From Citrobacter sp. Res13-Sevr-PEB04-36 (lineage in GTDB: Bacteria; Pseudomonadota; Gammaproteobacteria; Enterobacterales; Enterobacteriaceae): a DNA stretch of 64,000 bases. The stretch covers positions 1 through 64,000 of the forward strand of contig NZ_JADABY010000044.1 in the NCBI RefSeq assembly GCF_015672735.1, in the 5' to 3' direction. The notes below the pieces were generated by a model. The model was not told the origin of the DNA, did not search any database, and saw only the letters and a list, made by a program, of their open reading frames with translations. Both the position numbers and the translations under genes were made by a program. Shown here piece by piece: positions 49,692 through 60,050 of the stretch. Positions within the stretch are counted from its first letter, which is position 1, and each line of letters opens with the position of its first letter.

Positions 49692-50663
49692 ATGAGTAAG
49701 ATTTTTGAAGACAACTCGCTGACTATCGGTCATACGCCGCTGGTTCGACTGAACCGTATCGGTAACGGACGCATTCTGGCGAAGGTAGAATCACGCAACC
49801 CGAGCTTTAGCGTTAAATGCCGTATCGGTGCCAATATGATTTGGGATGCCGAAAAACGTGGGGTGCTAAAACCGGGTATTGAACTGGTTGAACCGACCAG
49901 CGGCAACACCGGTATTGCGTTGGCCTACGTCGCCGCCGCACGTGGCTATAAGCTGACCCTGACGATGCCAGAAACTATGAGCATTGAGCGTCGTAAGCTA
50001 CTGAAAGCGCTGGGTGCAAACCTGGTGCTGACCGAAGGCGCAAAAGGCATGAAGGGCGCAATTCAGAAAGCGGAAGAAATCGTAGCCAGCAATCCAGAAA
50101 AATTCCTGCTGCTTCAGCAGTTCAGCAACCCAGCCAACCCGGAAATCCATGAAAAAACCACCGGTCCGGAGATCTGGGAAGATACCGATGGTCAAGTGGA
50201 TGTATTTATCTCCGGCGTTGGCACCGGCGGTACGCTGACCGGTGTCACTCGCTACATTAAAGGAACCAAAGGCAAAACGGATTTAATCACCGTTGCCGTT
50301 GAACCGACAGATTCTCCGGTCATCGCTCAGGCGCTGGCAGGAGAAGAACTCAAGCCAGGTCCGCACAAGATTCAGGGGATTGGCGCCGGTTTCATTCCGG
50401 GCAACCTCGACCTGAAGCTGATTGATAAAGTAGTCGCCATCACCAACGACGAAGCTATCTCCACCGCGCGTCGCTTGATGGAAGAAGAAGGTATTCTGGC
50501 AGGCATCTCTTCTGGGGCGGCGGTAGCTGCCGCACTTAAACTCCAGGAAGATGAAACCTTTACCAATAAGAATATAGTGGTTATTCTACCGTCATCGGGT
50601 GAGCGTTATCTGAGCACAGCATTGTTTGCCGATCTCTTTACTGAGAAAGAGCTGCAACAGTAG
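49692..50663 (+). CDS. cysK: cysteine synthase A (CysK)
   Basis: CysK makes cysteine from O-acetylserine and sulfide with PLP; 323 residues, normal length. The PLP lysine is K42 in [11 protein letters not shown], followed by the substrate loop TSGNTGIAL, and the phosphate-binding loop is [10 protein letters not shown]. The C-terminal [12 protein letters not shown] is typical. It has its own terminator and is controlled by CysB in relatives. A second isozyme, CysM, is encoded at 57058. Confidence 0.98.
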   Translation: MSKIFEDNSLTIGHTPLVRLNRIGNGRILAKVESRNPSFSVKCRIGANMIWDAEKRGVLKPGIELVEPTSGNTGIALAYVAAARGYKLTLTMPETMSIERRKLLKALGANLVLTEGAKGMKGAIQKAEEIVASNPEKFLLLQQFSNPANPEIHEKTTGPEIWEDTDGQVDVFISGVGTGGTLTGVTRYIKGTKGKTDLITVAVEPTDSPVIAQALAGEELKPGPHKIQGIGAGFIPGNLDLKLIDKVVAITNDEAISTARRLMEEEGILAGISSGAAVAAALKLQEDETFTNKNIVVILPSSGERYLSTALFADLFTEKELQQ

Positions 50664-50685
50664 TGCCAGCATGTTAAAAACGCGT

Positions 50686-50713
50686 AAAAAAGCACCCTTT
50701 TGGGTGCTTTTTT
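50686..50713 (+). terminator. terminator of cysK
   Basis: AAAAAGCACCC, loop TTTT and GGGTGCTTTTTT form an 11-bp stem with a T6 end, just after the cysK stop. Confidence 0.93.
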
Positions 50714-50846
50714 GTGGCCTGCTTCAAACTTTCAACCCACCTGGCATTGATTCAACCCGCCGGAACTGGTATTTAACCAAACTAATTATTTTGATGCGCG
50801 AAATTAATCGTTACAGGAAAAGCGCTAGCTGAATCGATTTTATGAT

Positions 50847-50876
50847 TTGGTTCAACTCTTCCTTTCGCGGCATAAT
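50847..50876 (+). promoter_or_regulatory. upstream promoter (P0) of ptsHI-crr
   Basis: TTGGTT (50847-50852), an 18-bp spacer and CATAAT (50871-50876) match the P0 promoter of E. coli ptsH in position and sequence. A second promoter (P1, TAGACT at 51001-51006) lies closer to the gene. CRP and Mlc act here in E. coli. This region is the non-coding stretch 50664-51046. Confidence 0.65.
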
Positions 50877-51000
50877 GTTTAATGACGAAAGAAACGTCAG
50901 CGGCAAGAAGTTGCCCGCAACGGATTGCACCGAACTCCTTTTGTGTCGCGTCCAGTTTACGTCGACGCTAACAATACAGGCTAAAGTTGAACCGCCAGGC

Positions 51001-51006
51001 TAGACT
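51001..51006 (+). promoter_or_regulatory. -10 element of ptsH P1 promoter
   Basis: TAGACT at 51001-51006 corresponds to the P1 -10 of E. coli ptsH; the surrounding bases CCGCCAGGC and TTTAGTTCCAC are conserved. A clear -35 is not evident. Confidence 0.5.
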
Positions 51007-51046
51007 TTAGTTCCACAACACTAAACCTATAAGTTGGGGAAATATA

Positions 51047-51304
51047 ATGTTCCAGCAAGAAGTTACCATTACCGCTCCGAACGGTCTGCATACTCGCCCT
51101 GCTGCTCAGTTCGTTAAAGAAGCAAAAGGCTTTACGTCTGAAATTACTGTGACTTCCAACGGCAAAAGCGCTAGCGCCAAAAGCCTGTTTAAACTGCAGA
51201 CTCTGGGCCTGACTCAGGGCACCGTTGTAACCCTCTCCGCAGAAGGCGAAGACGAGCAGAAAGCAGTTGAGCATCTGGTTAAACTGATGGCTGAACTCGA
51301 GTAA
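51047..51304 (+). CDS. ptsH: phosphocarrier protein HPr
   Basis: HPr passes phosphate from enzyme I to sugar-specific EIIA proteins; 85 residues. The phosphorylated residue is H15 in [10 protein letters not shown] and the regulatory serine is S46 in [11 protein letters not shown]. It is the first gene of ptsHI-crr, 45 bp before ptsI. The sequence is essentially that of E. coli HPr. Confidence 0.99.
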   Translation: MFQQEVTITAPNGLHTRPAAQFVKEAKGFTSEITVTSNGKSASAKSLFKLQTLGLTQGTVVTLSAEGEDEQKAVEHLVKLMAELE

Positions 51305-51349
51305 GTTCAACGAGTTCTTTTTAATATCAGTCACAAGTAAGGTAGGGTT

Positions 51350-53077
51350 ATGATTTCAGGCATTTTAGCATCCCCGGGTATCGCTTTCGGCAAGGCACTA
51401 CTGCTGAAAGAAGACGAAATCGTCATTGACCGGAAAAAAATTTCTGCCGACAAGGTTGATCAGGAAGTTGAACGTTTTCTGAGCGGTCGTGCCAAGGCAT
51501 CTGCGCAACTGGAAGCGATCAAAACCAAAGCTGGTGAAACATTCGGTGAAGAAAAAGAAGCCATCTTTGAAGGGCATATCATGCTGCTCGAAGATGAGGA
51601 GCTGGAGCAGGAAATCATAGCCCTGATTAAAGATAAGCACATGACAGCTGATGCAGCTGCGCATGAAATTATCGAAGGTCAGGCCACCGCTCTGGAAGAG
51701 CTGGATGATGAATACCTGAAAGAACGTGCGGCTGACGTACGTGACATCGGTAAACGCCTGCTGCGTAACATCCTGGGTCTGGCAATTATCGATCTGAGCG
51801 CTATTCAGGACGAAGTTATCCTGGTTGCCGCCGATCTGACACCGTCAGAAACCGCACAGCTGAACCTGAATAAGGTGCTGGGTTTCATCACTGACGCGGG
51901 TGGACGTACTTCCCATACCTCAATCATGGCGCGTTCTCTGGAACTGCCTGCCATCGTGGGTACCGGTAGCGTCACCTCTCAGGTGAAAAACGACGACTAT
52001 CTGATTCTGGATGCCGTAAACAATCTGGTTTACGTCAATCCAACCAACGATGTTATTGAGCAACTGCGTGCCGTTCAGGAGCAGGTTGCCTCCGAGAAAG
52101 CGGAACTCGCTAAGCTGAAAGATCTGCCAGCCATCACGCTGGATGGTCATCAGGTCGAAGTTTGCGCCAACATCGGTACCGTTCGTGATGTTGAAGGCGC
52201 TGAGCGTAATGGCGCTGAAGGCGTGGGCCTGTATCGTACCGAATTCCTGTTCATGGACCGTGACTCACTGCCAACTGAAGAAGAACAGTTTGCGGCGTAT
52301 AAAGCCGTTGCAGAAGCCTGTGGCTCGCAGGCTGTCATCGTGCGTACTATGGACATCGGCGGCGACAAAGAGCTACCGTACATGAACTTCCCGAAAGAAG
52401 AGAACCCATTCCTGGGCTGGCGTGCTATTCGTATCGCATTGGACCGTAAAGAGATCCTGCGTGACCAGATTCGCGCCATCCTGCGTGCCTCTGCTTTCGG
52501 CAAACTGCGCATCATGTTCCCAATGATCATCTCTGTTGAAGAAGTACGCGCACTGCGCAAAGAGATCGAAATCTACAAACAGGAACTGCGCGACGAAGGC
52601 AAAGCATTTGACGAAACCATTGAGATTGGCGTGATGGTGGAAACACCGGCTGCGGCAACCATTGCACGTCATTTAGCCAAAGAAGTTGACTTCTTTAGTA
52701 TCGGCACCAATGATTTAACGCAGTACACCCTGGCAGTTGACCGTGGTAATGATATGATTTCCCACCTTTACCAACCGATGTCGCCATCTGTTCTGACGCT
52801 GATCAAGCAAGTTATTGATGCTTCTCATGCTGAAGGCAAATGGACCGGCATGTGTGGTGAGCTTGCAGGCGACGAACGTGCTACACTTCTGTTGCTGGGG
52901 ATGGGTCTGGACGAATTCTCTATGAGCGCCATTTCTATCCCGCGCATTAAGAAGATTATCCGTAACACGAACTTCGAAGATGCGAAGGTGTTAGCAGAGC
53001 AGGCTCTTGCTCAACCGACAACGGACGAGTTAATGACGCTGGTTAACAAGTTCATTGAAGAAAAAACAATCTGCTAA
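51350..53077 (+). CDS. ptsI: PTS enzyme I
   Basis: Enzyme I takes phosphate from PEP and gives it to HPr; 575 residues. The phospho-histidine is H189 in [13 protein letters not shown]. The PEP-binding C-terminal barrel has [22 protein letters not shown] and the catalytic Cys in [12 protein letters not shown]. It lies in the ptsHI-crr operon, 40 bp before crr. FryA at 15922 encodes a second, fused enzyme I in this window. Confidence 0.99.
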   Translation: MISGILASPGIAFGKALLLKEDEIVIDRKKISADKVDQEVERFLSGRAKASAQLEAIKTKAGETFGEEKEAIFEGHIMLLEDEELEQEIIALIKDKHMTADAAAHEIIEGQATALEELDDEYLKERAADVRDIGKRLLRNILGLAIIDLSAIQDEVILVAADLTPSETAQLNLNKVLGFITDAGGRTSHTSIMARSLELPAIVGTGSVTSQVKNDDYLILDAVNNLVYVNPTNDVIEQLRAVQEQVASEKAELAKLKDLPAITLDGHQVEVCANIGTVRDVEGAERNGAEGVGLYRTEFLFMDRDSLPTEEEQFAAYKAVAEACGSQAVIVRTMDIGGDKELPYMNFPKEENPFLGWRAIRIALDRKEILRDQIRAILRASAFGKLRIMFPMIISVEEVRALRKEIEIYKQELRDEGKAFDETIEIGVMVETPAAATIARHLAKEVDFFSIGTNDLTQYTLAVDRGNDMISHLYQPMSPSVLTLIKQVIDASHAEGKWTGMCGELAGDERATLLLLGMGLDEFSMSAISIPRIKKIIRNTNFEDAKVLAEQALAQPTTDELMTLVNKFIEEKTIC

Positions 53078-53117
53078 TCCACGAGATGCGGCCCAATTTA
53101 CTGCTTAGGAGAAGATC

Positions 53118-53627
53118 ATGGGTTTGTTCGATAAACTGAAATCTCTGGTTTCTGATGATAAGAAAGACACCGGAACTATTGAGATTATAGCTCCGCTCTC
53201 TGGCGAGATCGTCAACATCGAAGACGTGCCGGATGTAGTTTTTGCTGAAAAAATCGTTGGTGATGGCATCGCTATCAAACCAACCGGTAACAAAATGGTT
53301 GCCCCTGTAGACGGCACCATCGGCAAAATCTTTGAAACCAACCATGCGTTCTCTATCGAATCTGATAGCGGCATTGAGCTGTTCGTTCACTTCGGTATTG
53401 ATACCGTTGAACTGAAAGGCGAAGGCTTCAAGCGTATCGCTGAAGAAGGTCAACGCGTTAAAGTGGGCGACCCGGTTATTGAATTCGATCTGCCGCTGCT
53501 GGAAGAAAAAGCCAAGTCTACCCTGACTCCGGTTGTTATTTCCAACATGGACGAAATCAAAGAACTGATCAAACTGTCCGGTAGCGTGACCGTGGGTGAA
53601 ACCCCGGTTATCCGCATCAAGAAGTAA
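53118..53627 (+). CDS. crr: glucose-specific EIIA (Crr)
   Basis: EIIA-Glc carries phosphate to PtsG and related permeases and regulates adenylate cyclase and non-PTS permeases; 169 residues. The two active-site histidines are H76 ([10 protein letters not shown]) and H91 ([15 protein letters not shown]), counted from Met1. The amphipathic N-terminus ([15 protein letters not shown]) is intact. It is the last gene of the operon, with a strong terminator after it. Confidence 0.99.
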   Translation: MGLFDKLKSLVSDDKKDTGTIEIIAPLSGEIVNIEDVPDVVFAEKIVGDGIAIKPTGNKMVAPVDGTIGKIFETNHAFSIESDSGIELFVHFGIDTVELKGEGFKRIAEEGQRVKVGDPVIEFDLPLLEEKAKSTLTPVVISNMDEIKELIKLSGSVTVGETPVIRIKK

Positions 53628-53644
53628 TTCTTGCCGCAGTGAAG

Positions 53645-53674
53645 AATGGCGCCTGATGGCGCCATTTTTTTTAT
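53645..53674 (+). terminator. terminator of ptsHI-crr
   Basis: AATGGCGCC-TGAT-GGCGCCATT is a perfect 9-bp stem followed by a run of T, 18 bp after the crr stop. Confidence 0.95.
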
Positions 53675-53796
53675 ACACATCATCCTTCAGATTGCCTCTG
53701 TCGCTCACCCCAGTCACGTACTCATTACGCTCCCGGGGATTCACTCTTTTGCCGCCTCGATGCAACCTGAATGATTTTTTGTAGTTCGGAAAAGCG

Positions 53797-54036
53797 TTAA
53801 ATTTGCGAGGTCATCGGGCGGTAACACGCCTCGCGCATCAGGATTTTCATCCCTTCTGGCCCGCTTTCCAGCATCCGCCTTTCTGAATCCGCCACCAGCA
53901 GCTCACAGTCATACCCGCCGGCGATACCAAACATCGCGCGCGCGACGCAGATATCTTCCAGCGCCTCGGTGCCGCTGGTATCGAAATGCCCAACTAAACG
54001 TCCATGCTGGCGAACCACCAGCCGATAACTCTTCAT
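53797..54036 (-). CDS. small conserved cytoplasmic protein downstream of pdxK
   Basis: This 79-residue soluble protein ([20 protein letters not shown] start) has no signal peptide or membrane helix. A stretch [26 protein letters not shown] followed by RRMLES suggests a small alpha/beta fold; no known domain is recognised. Its ATG overlaps the pdxK stop as ATGA, so it is coupled to pdxK translation. An equivalent small gene sits next to pdxK in Salmonella. A role in vitamin B6 metabolism is only suggested by context. Confidence 0.8.
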   Translation of the reverse strand: MKSYRLVVRQHGRLVGHFDTSGTEALEDICVARAMFGIAGGYDCELLVADSERRMLESGPEGMKILMREACYRPMTSQI

Positions 54037-54899
54037 CGCGCCTCCCCTGCCGGTGGCAGAATTAACTCATCACACCCGCACAGGTGCGTCCAGGTCATCA
54101 CTTCCAGCACGCGCTGTGCAGCATCATGTGTGGCGGTGGTAAGAGGTTTCCCCGCAACGATACCGCTTATCAGTTCGGCACAAAATAGATCGCCTGTTCC
54201 CTTAAGGTCCGTTTTCACCCGCGGATGGGCTAACACCTCAACCGTTTCAGCCGTCACCACCGCCACGTTGATGACCTCCTCGACATCACCCGGTGCGCTG
54301 GTGATTACCACCCATTTTAGCGTGTCGGTGAGCAGGGATTTTGCCGCCAGAATCGCCTCATCAAGCGTGCGACACGGTTTTCCACTCAGCATTTGCAATT
54401 CAAACACGTTCGGCGTCACGCCCTGCGCCAGCGGAAGCAGGTGCTCACGGTACGCCTGTGGGATTTCAGCCTTCACATACATCCCGCTATCGATATCGCC
54501 AATCACCGGATCGACCAGAATGCACAGTTGCGGATGCGAGACGCGAACGGTTTCCAGCCACCGTGCGAGCAGCGCTATCTGCTCTGCGCTCCCCATATAG
54601 CCGGTCGTCACCGCCTTGAGTTCGCGCAAAGCATCACGCTCATGTAAAGCAGTGAGATAACCGTTAAACCAGTCGCCAGGGATAATCCCACCATAAAAGG
54701 TCTCATAATGTGGGGTGTTACTGAACAGCACCGTCGGTACCGCCGTCACCCGTAACCCGTGCGCTTTAAGGGCCGGTACGGCAATACTGTTGCCTACGCT
54801 GCCATACACCACCTGTGACTGGACGGCGACGATATCGGTTTGTAACGCCCGATGCTTGTCGTCGAAGAGCACTGACTGTATTTCACTCTCCTGCTCCAT
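54033..54899 (-). CDS. pdxK: pyridoxine/pyridoxal/pyridoxamine kinase
   Basis: PdxK phosphorylates pyridoxine, pyridoxal, pyridoxamine and hydroxymethylpyrimidine; 288 residues from ATG 54899 ([20 protein letters not shown]), with GAGAGGAGAGG upstream. The frame is open to 54950 but lacks that ribosome site. The ribokinase-fold motifs are [20 protein letters not shown] near the N-terminus, [14 protein letters not shown] and [17 protein letters not shown] with the catalytic Asp. It is divergent from ptsJ, which in relatives acts as its regulator. Confidence 0.96.
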   Translation of the reverse strand: MEQESEIQSVLFDDKHRALQTDIVAVQSQVVYGSVGNSIAVPALKAHGLRVTAVPTVLFSNTPHYETFYGGIIPGDWFNGYLTALHERDALRELKAVTTGYMGSAEQIALLARWLETVRVSHPQLCILVDPVIGDIDSGMYVKAEIPQAYREHLLPLAQGVTPNVFELQMLSGKPCRTLDEAILAAKSLLTDTLKWVVITSAPGDVEEVINVAVVTAETVEVLAHPRVKTDLKGTGDLFCAELISGIVAGKPLTTATHDAAQRVLEVMTWTHLCGCDELILPPAGEAR

Positions 54900-54981
54900 A
54901 AACCTCTCCTCTCGCTGGACAGCGGGCTGATGCCTCACTATTATCGTCATATGCTAAAATTCATTTTGTCATAGGTCAATA

Positions 54982-56274
54982 ATGATCGACGGAAAAACCG
55001 CTAACGAAATATTTGACAGTATTCGTCAACATGTCGCTACAGGCACGCTCGAGCCAGGAGACATACTGCCGCCAGTCAGGGAACTGGCAACAGCATTAAA
55101 CGTCAACCGCAATACTGTCGCGGCGGCTTATAAACGCCTGGTCACTACCGGACTGGCACTTAGCCAGGGGCGTAACGGCACGGTGATCAAGGGTGTATCT
55201 TCGCCCGTCGCGCTGGAAGGGGGTAATCCGGATACACCGCTAACCGACCTTTCCGGCGGGAATCCTGCTCCTCATCGACTGCCCAATCTGAGCCGTTATT
55301 TCGCACAAATAAATAAGAATCCACGCTTGTATGGCGATGCGGTCGTCTCCCCCGGTCTTAACGCATGGGCAACGCAATGGATGCAGGATACCCTACCCGG
55401 CGAGGGTGAAATTGATATTACCAGCGGTGCCATTGATGCCATCGAACGACTACTGTGCGCCCATTTGCTGCCGGGTGATAGCGTCGCCGTCGAAGATCCT
55501 TGTTTTTTAAGCAGTATCAATATGCTGCGTTATGCAGGGTACTCAGCAAGCCCGGTCAGCGTGGACAGCGAAGGTATGCAGCCTGACAGGCTGGAACTGG
55601 CGCTACAGAAAGGGGCACGGGCGGTGATCCTGACCCCGCGCGCGCACAACCCAACCGGCTGTAGCCTGAGCGCTACCCGCGCCGCCCGGTTGCAGGAAAT
55701 TCTGGCTCGCTACCCACAAACCCTGGTGGTTATCGACGATCACTTTGCCCTGCTGTCTGCTTCTCCATGGCATCCGGTGATTGCAGCACAAACAAAGCAC
55801 TGGGCCATTGTCCGTTCAATGTCGAAAACATTAGGGCCGGATTTACGCCTTGCCATCGTCGCCAGCGATCCCGATACCTCTGCGAAACTGCGTCTGCGAC
55901 TCAACTCTGGCAGTCAGTGGGTCAGCCATTTGCTGCAGGATTTGGCCTGCGCCTGTCTGCAAGATGAGGACTATCAGCGCACGCTGGTGCAGACTCAGCA
56001 GTTTTACGTCGCGCAGCAACAAAAACTCACTCATGCCCTTCAGCAACAGGGGATTGAGCTTGCCGCAAGCGATGGTTTGAATCTGTGGCTACCGCTGCAA
56101 ACCCACAGCCAGTCGCTCGCTTTTGCGCTGGCGAAGGCTGGCTGGCTGGTACGTGAAGGTGAAGTATTTGGCGTCGATGCGCCGTCACACGGCCTGCGCA
56201 TTACGCTGTCAACATTAGACGACCACAACATAATTAAGCTAGCGGCTGATATTCATCAGGCGCTGAAGCGCTAA
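54982..56274 (+). CDS. ptsJ: MocR-type regulator PtsJ
   Basis: PtsJ has 430 residues: an N-terminal GntR-type HTH (ILPPVRELATALNVNRNTVAAAYKRL, about 25-65) and a C-terminal aminotransferase-like domain with PLP lysine K282 in RSMSKTLGPDLRLA. It is thus a PLP-sensing MocR regulator. In Salmonella PtsJ represses pdxK. The 82-bp pdxK/ptsJ divergent gap should hold its operator, but I could not define it. yfeJ follows after 13 bp. Confidence 0.94.
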   Translation: MIDGKTANEIFDSIRQHVATGTLEPGDILPPVRELATALNVNRNTVAAAYKRLVTTGLALSQGRNGTVIKGVSSPVALEGGNPDTPLTDLSGGNPAPHRLPNLSRYFAQINKNPRLYGDAVVSPGLNAWATQWMQDTLPGEGEIDITSGAIDAIERLLCAHLLPGDSVAVEDPCFLSSINMLRYAGYSASPVSVDSEGMQPDRLELALQKGARAVILTPRAHNPTGCSLSATRAARLQEILARYPQTLVVIDDHFALLSASPWHPVIAAQTKHWAIVRSMSKTLGPDLRLAIVASDPDTSAKLRLRLNSGSQWVSHLLQDLACACLQDEDYQRTLVQTQQFYVAQQQKLTHALQQQGIELAASDGLNLWLPLQTHSQSLAFALAKAGWLVREGEVFGVDAPSHGLRITLSTLDDHNIIKLAADIHQALKR

Positions 56275-56287
56275 CCGGAGAGAATAC

Positions 56288-57004
56288 ATGCGAGTTCATT
56301 TTGTTATTCATGAGTCATTTGAATCAGCTGGCGCATATCTGCCATGGGCCGACGAACGCGGTTACGCCATCAGCTGGTCGCGCGTCTACGCCGGAGAGTC
56401 CGTTCCCGCAAATGCGGATGGTTTCGATATGCTGGTCGTTTTTGGCGGCCCGCAGTCACCGCGCACCACGCTTGCTGAGTGCCCATATTTTGACTCTCAG
56501 GCCGAACAGCACCTGATTAACCAGTCAATTGCTGCGCGTAAGATTGTGGTCGGTATTTGTCTCGGTTCGCAGCTGATCGGTGAGGCTCTGGGGGCGAAAG
56601 TGTGTCAAAGTCCGGAAAAAGAGATTGGCCATTACCCCATCACGCTAACCGAAGCAGGTAAAGCGCATCCGCTGATCGCCCACCTCGGTTCACCGATGGT
56701 TGTCGGGCACTGGCATAACGATATGCCGGGGTTAACCGAGCAGGCCACGGTTCTTGCCACCAGCGAGGGCTGCCCGCGACAAATTGTGCAGTACGGGAAT
56801 TTTGTCTATGGTTTCCAGTGTCATATGGAGTTCACCGCCGAAGCGGTTGAAGGGCTGATCAAGCACTCTGAACAAGAACTTTCCGAAGCCAAAGGTAAAC
56901 CGTTTATTCGCTCCGTTACGGAGATGCGTGAATGGAACTACCAGCAGATGAACGAGAAACTGTGGCAGTTCCTTGATCTGCTGGTAGAGAAACATCGCAG
57001 ATAG
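56288..57004 (+). CDS. yfeJ: class I glutamine amidotransferase-like protein YfeJ
   Basis: YfeJ is a 238-residue protein with the GATase class I fold. The nucleophile is C91 in VGICLGSQLIGEALGA; the His/Glu of the triad fit FQCHMEFTAE near residue 178-182. It has no synthetase partner domain of its own. In Salmonella it is annotated near ptsJ; the reaction is unknown. It is coupled to ptsJ by a 13-bp gap, which suggests a link to nitrogen or B6 metabolism by context only. Confidence 0.9.
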   Translation: MRVHFVIHESFESAGAYLPWADERGYAISWSRVYAGESVPANADGFDMLVVFGGPQSPRTTLAECPYFDSQAEQHLINQSIAARKIVVGICLGSQLIGEALGAKVCQSPEKEIGHYPITLTEAGKAHPLIAHLGSPMVVGHWHNDMPGLTEQATVLATSEGCPRQIVQYGNFVYGFQCHMEFTAEAVEGLIKHSEQELSEAKGKPFIRSVTEMREWNYQQMNEKLWQFLDLLVEKHRR

Positions 57005-57006
57005 TG

Positions 57007-57049
57007 TGCAGAGATGCCTGATGAATTACGCTGTTCAGGCATCTCTGCA
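57007..57049. terminator. 15-bp hairpin between yfeJ and cysM
   Basis: TGCAGAGATGCCTGA (57007-57021) pairs perfectly with TCAGGCATCTCTGCA (57035-57049) around a 13-nt loop. It lies directly after the yfeJ stop, between convergent genes, with no T-run on either strand. Confidence 0.65.
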
Positions 57050-57057
57050 TAGAGTAC

Positions 57058-57969
57058 TTAAATCCCTAATCCCTGGTTGAAGTGCTCTTCACCGAACACG
57101 CCTGTCGAGAGATAGCGATCGCCGCGATCGCAGATGATCGCTACCACAACCGCACCAGGGTTCTGCTCTGCAATACGGCGTGCACCTGCTACCGCCCCAC
57201 CGGAACTCACCCCACAGAAAATACCTTCACGAACTGCCAGCTCACGCATGGTTTTCTCGGCATCGTTCTGATGAATATCCAGTACCTCATCCACCAGCGA
57301 AGCGTTAAAAATCCCCGGCATATACTCCACAGGCCAGCGGCGAATCCCCGGAATACTGCTGCCCTCTTCCGGCTGCAGACCAACAATAGTCACCACATTG
57401 TCCTGCTCGCGCAGAAAACGCGACACGCCGGTAATGGTGCCGGTGGTGCCCATACTGGAAACAAAATGAGTGATACGGCCTGAGGTTTGTTGCCAGATTT
57501 CCGGCCCGGTGGTGGTGTAATGCGCATACGGGTTATCAGGGTTGTTAAACTGATCGAGCAGCGTACCTTCACCGCGCTGGGCCATCTCCAGGGCTAAGTC
57601 ACGCGCCCCTTCCATGCCCTGCTCTTTGCTAACCAGAATCAGCTCAGCACCGTAGGCACGCATCGCAGCACGACGCTCCTGGCTCATGTTGTCCGGCATC
57701 AACAGCTTCATGCGATAGCCTTTCAGCGCGGCAATCATCGCCAGCGCAATCCCGGTATTGCCGCTGGTCGCCTCGATCAGTACATCACCAGGCTTAATTT
57801 CTCCACGTTTTTCCGCTTCGACAATCATCGATAACGCGGCGCGGTCTTTCACCGACCCTGCCGGGTTATTGCCTTCCAGCTTAACCCAAATTTCACTGCC
57901 GTTATCCGGCGCCAGGCGCTGCAGTTTGACCAGAGGCGTATTGCCTATTGTTTGTTCTAATGTGTTCAC
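57058..57969 (-). CDS. cysM: cysteine synthase B (CysM)
   Basis: CysM makes cysteine or S-sulfocysteine from O-acetylserine, and uses thiosulfate; 303 residues. The PLP lysine is K41 in NPAGSVKDRAAL, the substrate loop is [10 protein letters not shown] and the phosphate loop is SMGTTGTITG. It lies at the end of the cysPTWA-cysM gene cluster, separated from cysA by a BIME. Thiosulfate import by CysPTWA fits its thiosulfate use. Confidence 0.98.
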   Translation of the reverse strand: MNTLEQTIGNTPLVKLQRLAPDNGSEIWVKLEGNNPAGSVKDRAALSMIVEAEKRGEIKPGDVLIEATSGNTGIALAMIAALKGYRMKLLMPDNMSQERRAAMRAYGAELILVSKEQGMEGARDLALEMAQRGEGTLLDQFNNPDNPYAHYTTTGPEIWQQTSGRITHFVSSMGTTGTITGVSRFLREQDNVVTIVGLQPEEGSSIPGIRRWPVEYMPGIFNASLVDEVLDIHQNDAEKTMRELAVREGIFCGVSSGGAVAGARRIAEQNPGAVVVAIICDRGDRYLSTGVFGEEHFNQGLGI

Positions 57970-57987
57970 GTTTTCTGCTCAATAAAA

Positions 57988-58067
57988 TGCCGGGTGGCGC
58001 TGCGCTTACCCGGCCTACAGGTCATGATTTAGCCCGTAGGCCCGGTAAGCGTAGCGCCACCGGGCGA
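57988..58067. repeat. BIME (two inverted REP units) between cysA and cysM
   Basis: A REP unit at about 57989-58020 (GCCGGGTGGCGCTGCGCTTA start) is followed by its inverted copy at about 58034-58067 (GTAGGCCCGGTAAGCGTAGC start). This is a typical bacterial interspersed mosaic element; it may stabilise the cysPTWA mRNA. Confidence 0.9.
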
Positions 58068-58087
58068 TAACTATGCAAATTAACCTA

Positions 58088-59185
58088 TCAGGCGGATTGT
58101 GCCAGAGCAAGCTCGGTTTCACGCGTTTCAATGCGCTGTTCACCGTTATACAGACGCGCATTTTGCAGTCCCACAAACAGACGTTCACCGCGGCTTGGGG
58201 GGTTATCGCCCTGCATCACCACCGTCAGCGGCTCGTTATACCACCCCAGTGGTTGGACAACTAATTGGGTGTAGTGACCTTTTGGACTGGCTTCCAGCAC
58301 CTGTACCGGCAGCGGCGAATCGAGGCTGGTACGGCGACTTACATCGACCTCCCACGGACGCAGGAACAGATCGACCGGCCCCTGATACGCGGGCGTATAC
58401 CCCAGCGGCCAGCGATGTGCGCCAACATGGAACTGCCCACCGCGTACGGTGCCCTGCAGGCGGTTCACTTCGCCCATAAACTCCAGCACAAAACGGGTAG
58501 CCGGTTCGCGCCAAACCTGATCCGGCGCATCGGCCTGCTCGATATGACCCTGGCTCATCACCACCACGCGATCCGCCACTTCCGTCGCTTCTTCCTGATC
58601 GTGGGTAACGAACACGCTGGTAAATTTCAGTTCTTCGTGCAGCTGACGCAGCCAGCGACGCAGTTCTTTACGCACCTGGGCGTCAAGCGCACCAAACGGT
58701 TCATCGAGCAGAAGGATCTGCGGCTCTACCGCCAGCGCTCGCGCCAGCGCCACGCGCTGCTTTTGGCCGCCGGAAAGCTGCGCCGGGAAGCGCTCTGCCA
58801 GATGGGCCAGTTGTACCATTTCCAGCAGTTTGGTGACTTTTGCTTTGATCGCCGCCGCGTTCGGACGCTCGCGACGTGGCAGTACCGTCAGACCAAAGGC
58901 GATATTGTCGAAAACGGTCATATGACGAAACAGCGCATAGTGCTGGAACACGAATCCCACTTTACGGTCACGCGCATGTAAACGGCTGACGTCCGTACCG
59001 TGAAAGCGAATGTGCCCACTAGACTGATGCTCCAGCCCGGCAATAATGCGCAGCAGCGTGGTTTTGCCCGAACCGGACGGCCCCAGCAGCGCGACCATCT
59101 GACCTGAAGGAATATCCAGTGAGATATCGTTCAGCACCTGGGTGCGACCAAAAGACTTCTTAATATTGGCAATCTCAATGCTCAT
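58088..59185 (-). CDS. cysA: sulfate/thiosulfate ABC transporter ATPase CysA
   Basis: CysA powers the CysPTWA importer; 365 residues. Walker A is [12 protein letters not shown], the signature is [15 protein letters not shown] and Walker B is [14 protein letters not shown]. The His switch is VTHDQEEA. The C-terminal ~120 residues form a TOBE-like regulatory domain. It overlaps cysW by 11 bp. Confidence 0.98.
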   Translation of the reverse strand: MSIEIANIKKSFGRTQVLNDISLDIPSGQMVALLGPSGSGKTTLLRIIAGLEHQSSGHIRFHGTDVSRLHARDRKVGFVFQHYALFRHMTVFDNIAFGLTVLPRRERPNAAAIKAKVTKLLEMVQLAHLAERFPAQLSGGQKQRVALARALAVEPQILLLDEPFGALDAQVRKELRRWLRQLHEELKFTSVFVTHDQEEATEVADRVVVMSQGHIEQADAPDQVWREPATRFVLEFMGEVNRLQGTVRGGQFHVGAHRWPLGYTPAYQGPVDLFLRPWEVDVSRRTSLDSPLPVQVLEASPKGHYTQLVVQPLGWYNEPLTVVMQGDNPPSRGERLFVGLQNARLYNGEQRIETRETELALAQSA

Positions 59186-60050
59186 GATTTTCCTCCTGCT
59201 GCGCGCGTTTTTCCTGGTTCTCCAGACGCCATTGCAACATGCTCTTCAAAAACAGGGTAACAATCGCCATCAGCGTTAATAACGCCGCAGCGGTAAAGGA
59301 GCCGACGGTGTTGTAGTCCTGCTCCAGTAATTCAATCTGCAAAGGCAGAGACAGCGTTTCGCCGCGAATCGAGCCGGACACCACCGACACCGCGCCAAAC
59401 TCGCCAATCGCGCGGGCGTTGGTCAGCACCACGCCGTACAGTAGCGCCCAGCGAATGTTTGGCAACGTCACGCGGCGAAACATCTGCCAGCCGGATGCGC
59501 CGAGTAAAATAGCCGCCTCGTCTTCATTGCTGCCCTGGCTCAACATTACCGGCACCAGCTCTCGCACCACAAACGGGCAGGTCACGAACACTGTCACCAA
59601 CACCATTCCCGGCCAGGCGAACATCACCTGCAGGTTGTGCTCATCCAGCCAGCCACCGAGCGGGCCGTTGGAGCCGTAAAACAGCAGATAGACCAGACCG
59701 GCAACCACTGGTGACACGGCAAACGGAATATCCAGCAACGTCAGCAACAACTGGCGGCCGGGGAAGTTAAAGCGGGTGACTAACCATGCCAGCAGCACAC
59801 CAAACACCAGATTCACCGGTACCGCAATCAGCGCAATCAGCACTGTGAGCCAGATAGCGTGCAGCATGTCAGGGTCGGCCAGGTTCTGTAATACCGGCAT
59901 TAATCCCTTGCTGAACGCCTGCACGAAGATATAAATCATCGGCACCAGCAAAATAAACGCGGAGACCAGCATACCGGTGCCGATCAGAAACCATTTCCCC
60001 CAGTTGATGCGGGGCACGCCATAGCGTTTCAATTGGGTAATCTCTGCCAT
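59175..60050 (-). CDS. cysW: sulfate/thiosulfate ABC permease CysW
   Basis: CysW is one of two inner-membrane permease subunits of the CysPTWA importer, 291 residues with six helices. The ABC-coupling (EAA) motif is [22 protein letters not shown], followed by [15 protein letters not shown]. Its ATG overlaps the cysT stop (TGATG) and its end overlaps cysA by 11 bp, so all subunits are coupled. Confidence 0.97.
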   Translation of the reverse strand: MAEITQLKRYGVPRINWGKWFLIGTGMLVSAFILLVPMIYIFVQAFSKGLMPVLQNLADPDMLHAIWLTVLIALIAVPVNLVFGVLLAWLVTRFNFPGRQLLLTLLDIPFAVSPVVAGLVYLLFYGSNGPLGGWLDEHNLQVMFAWPGMVLVTVFVTCPFVVRELVPVMLSQGSNEDEAAILLGASGWQMFRRVTLPNIRWALLYGVVLTNARAIGEFGAVSVVSGSIRGETLSLPLQIELLEQDYNTVGSFTAAALLTLMAIVTLFLKSMLQWRLENQEKRAQQEENHEH

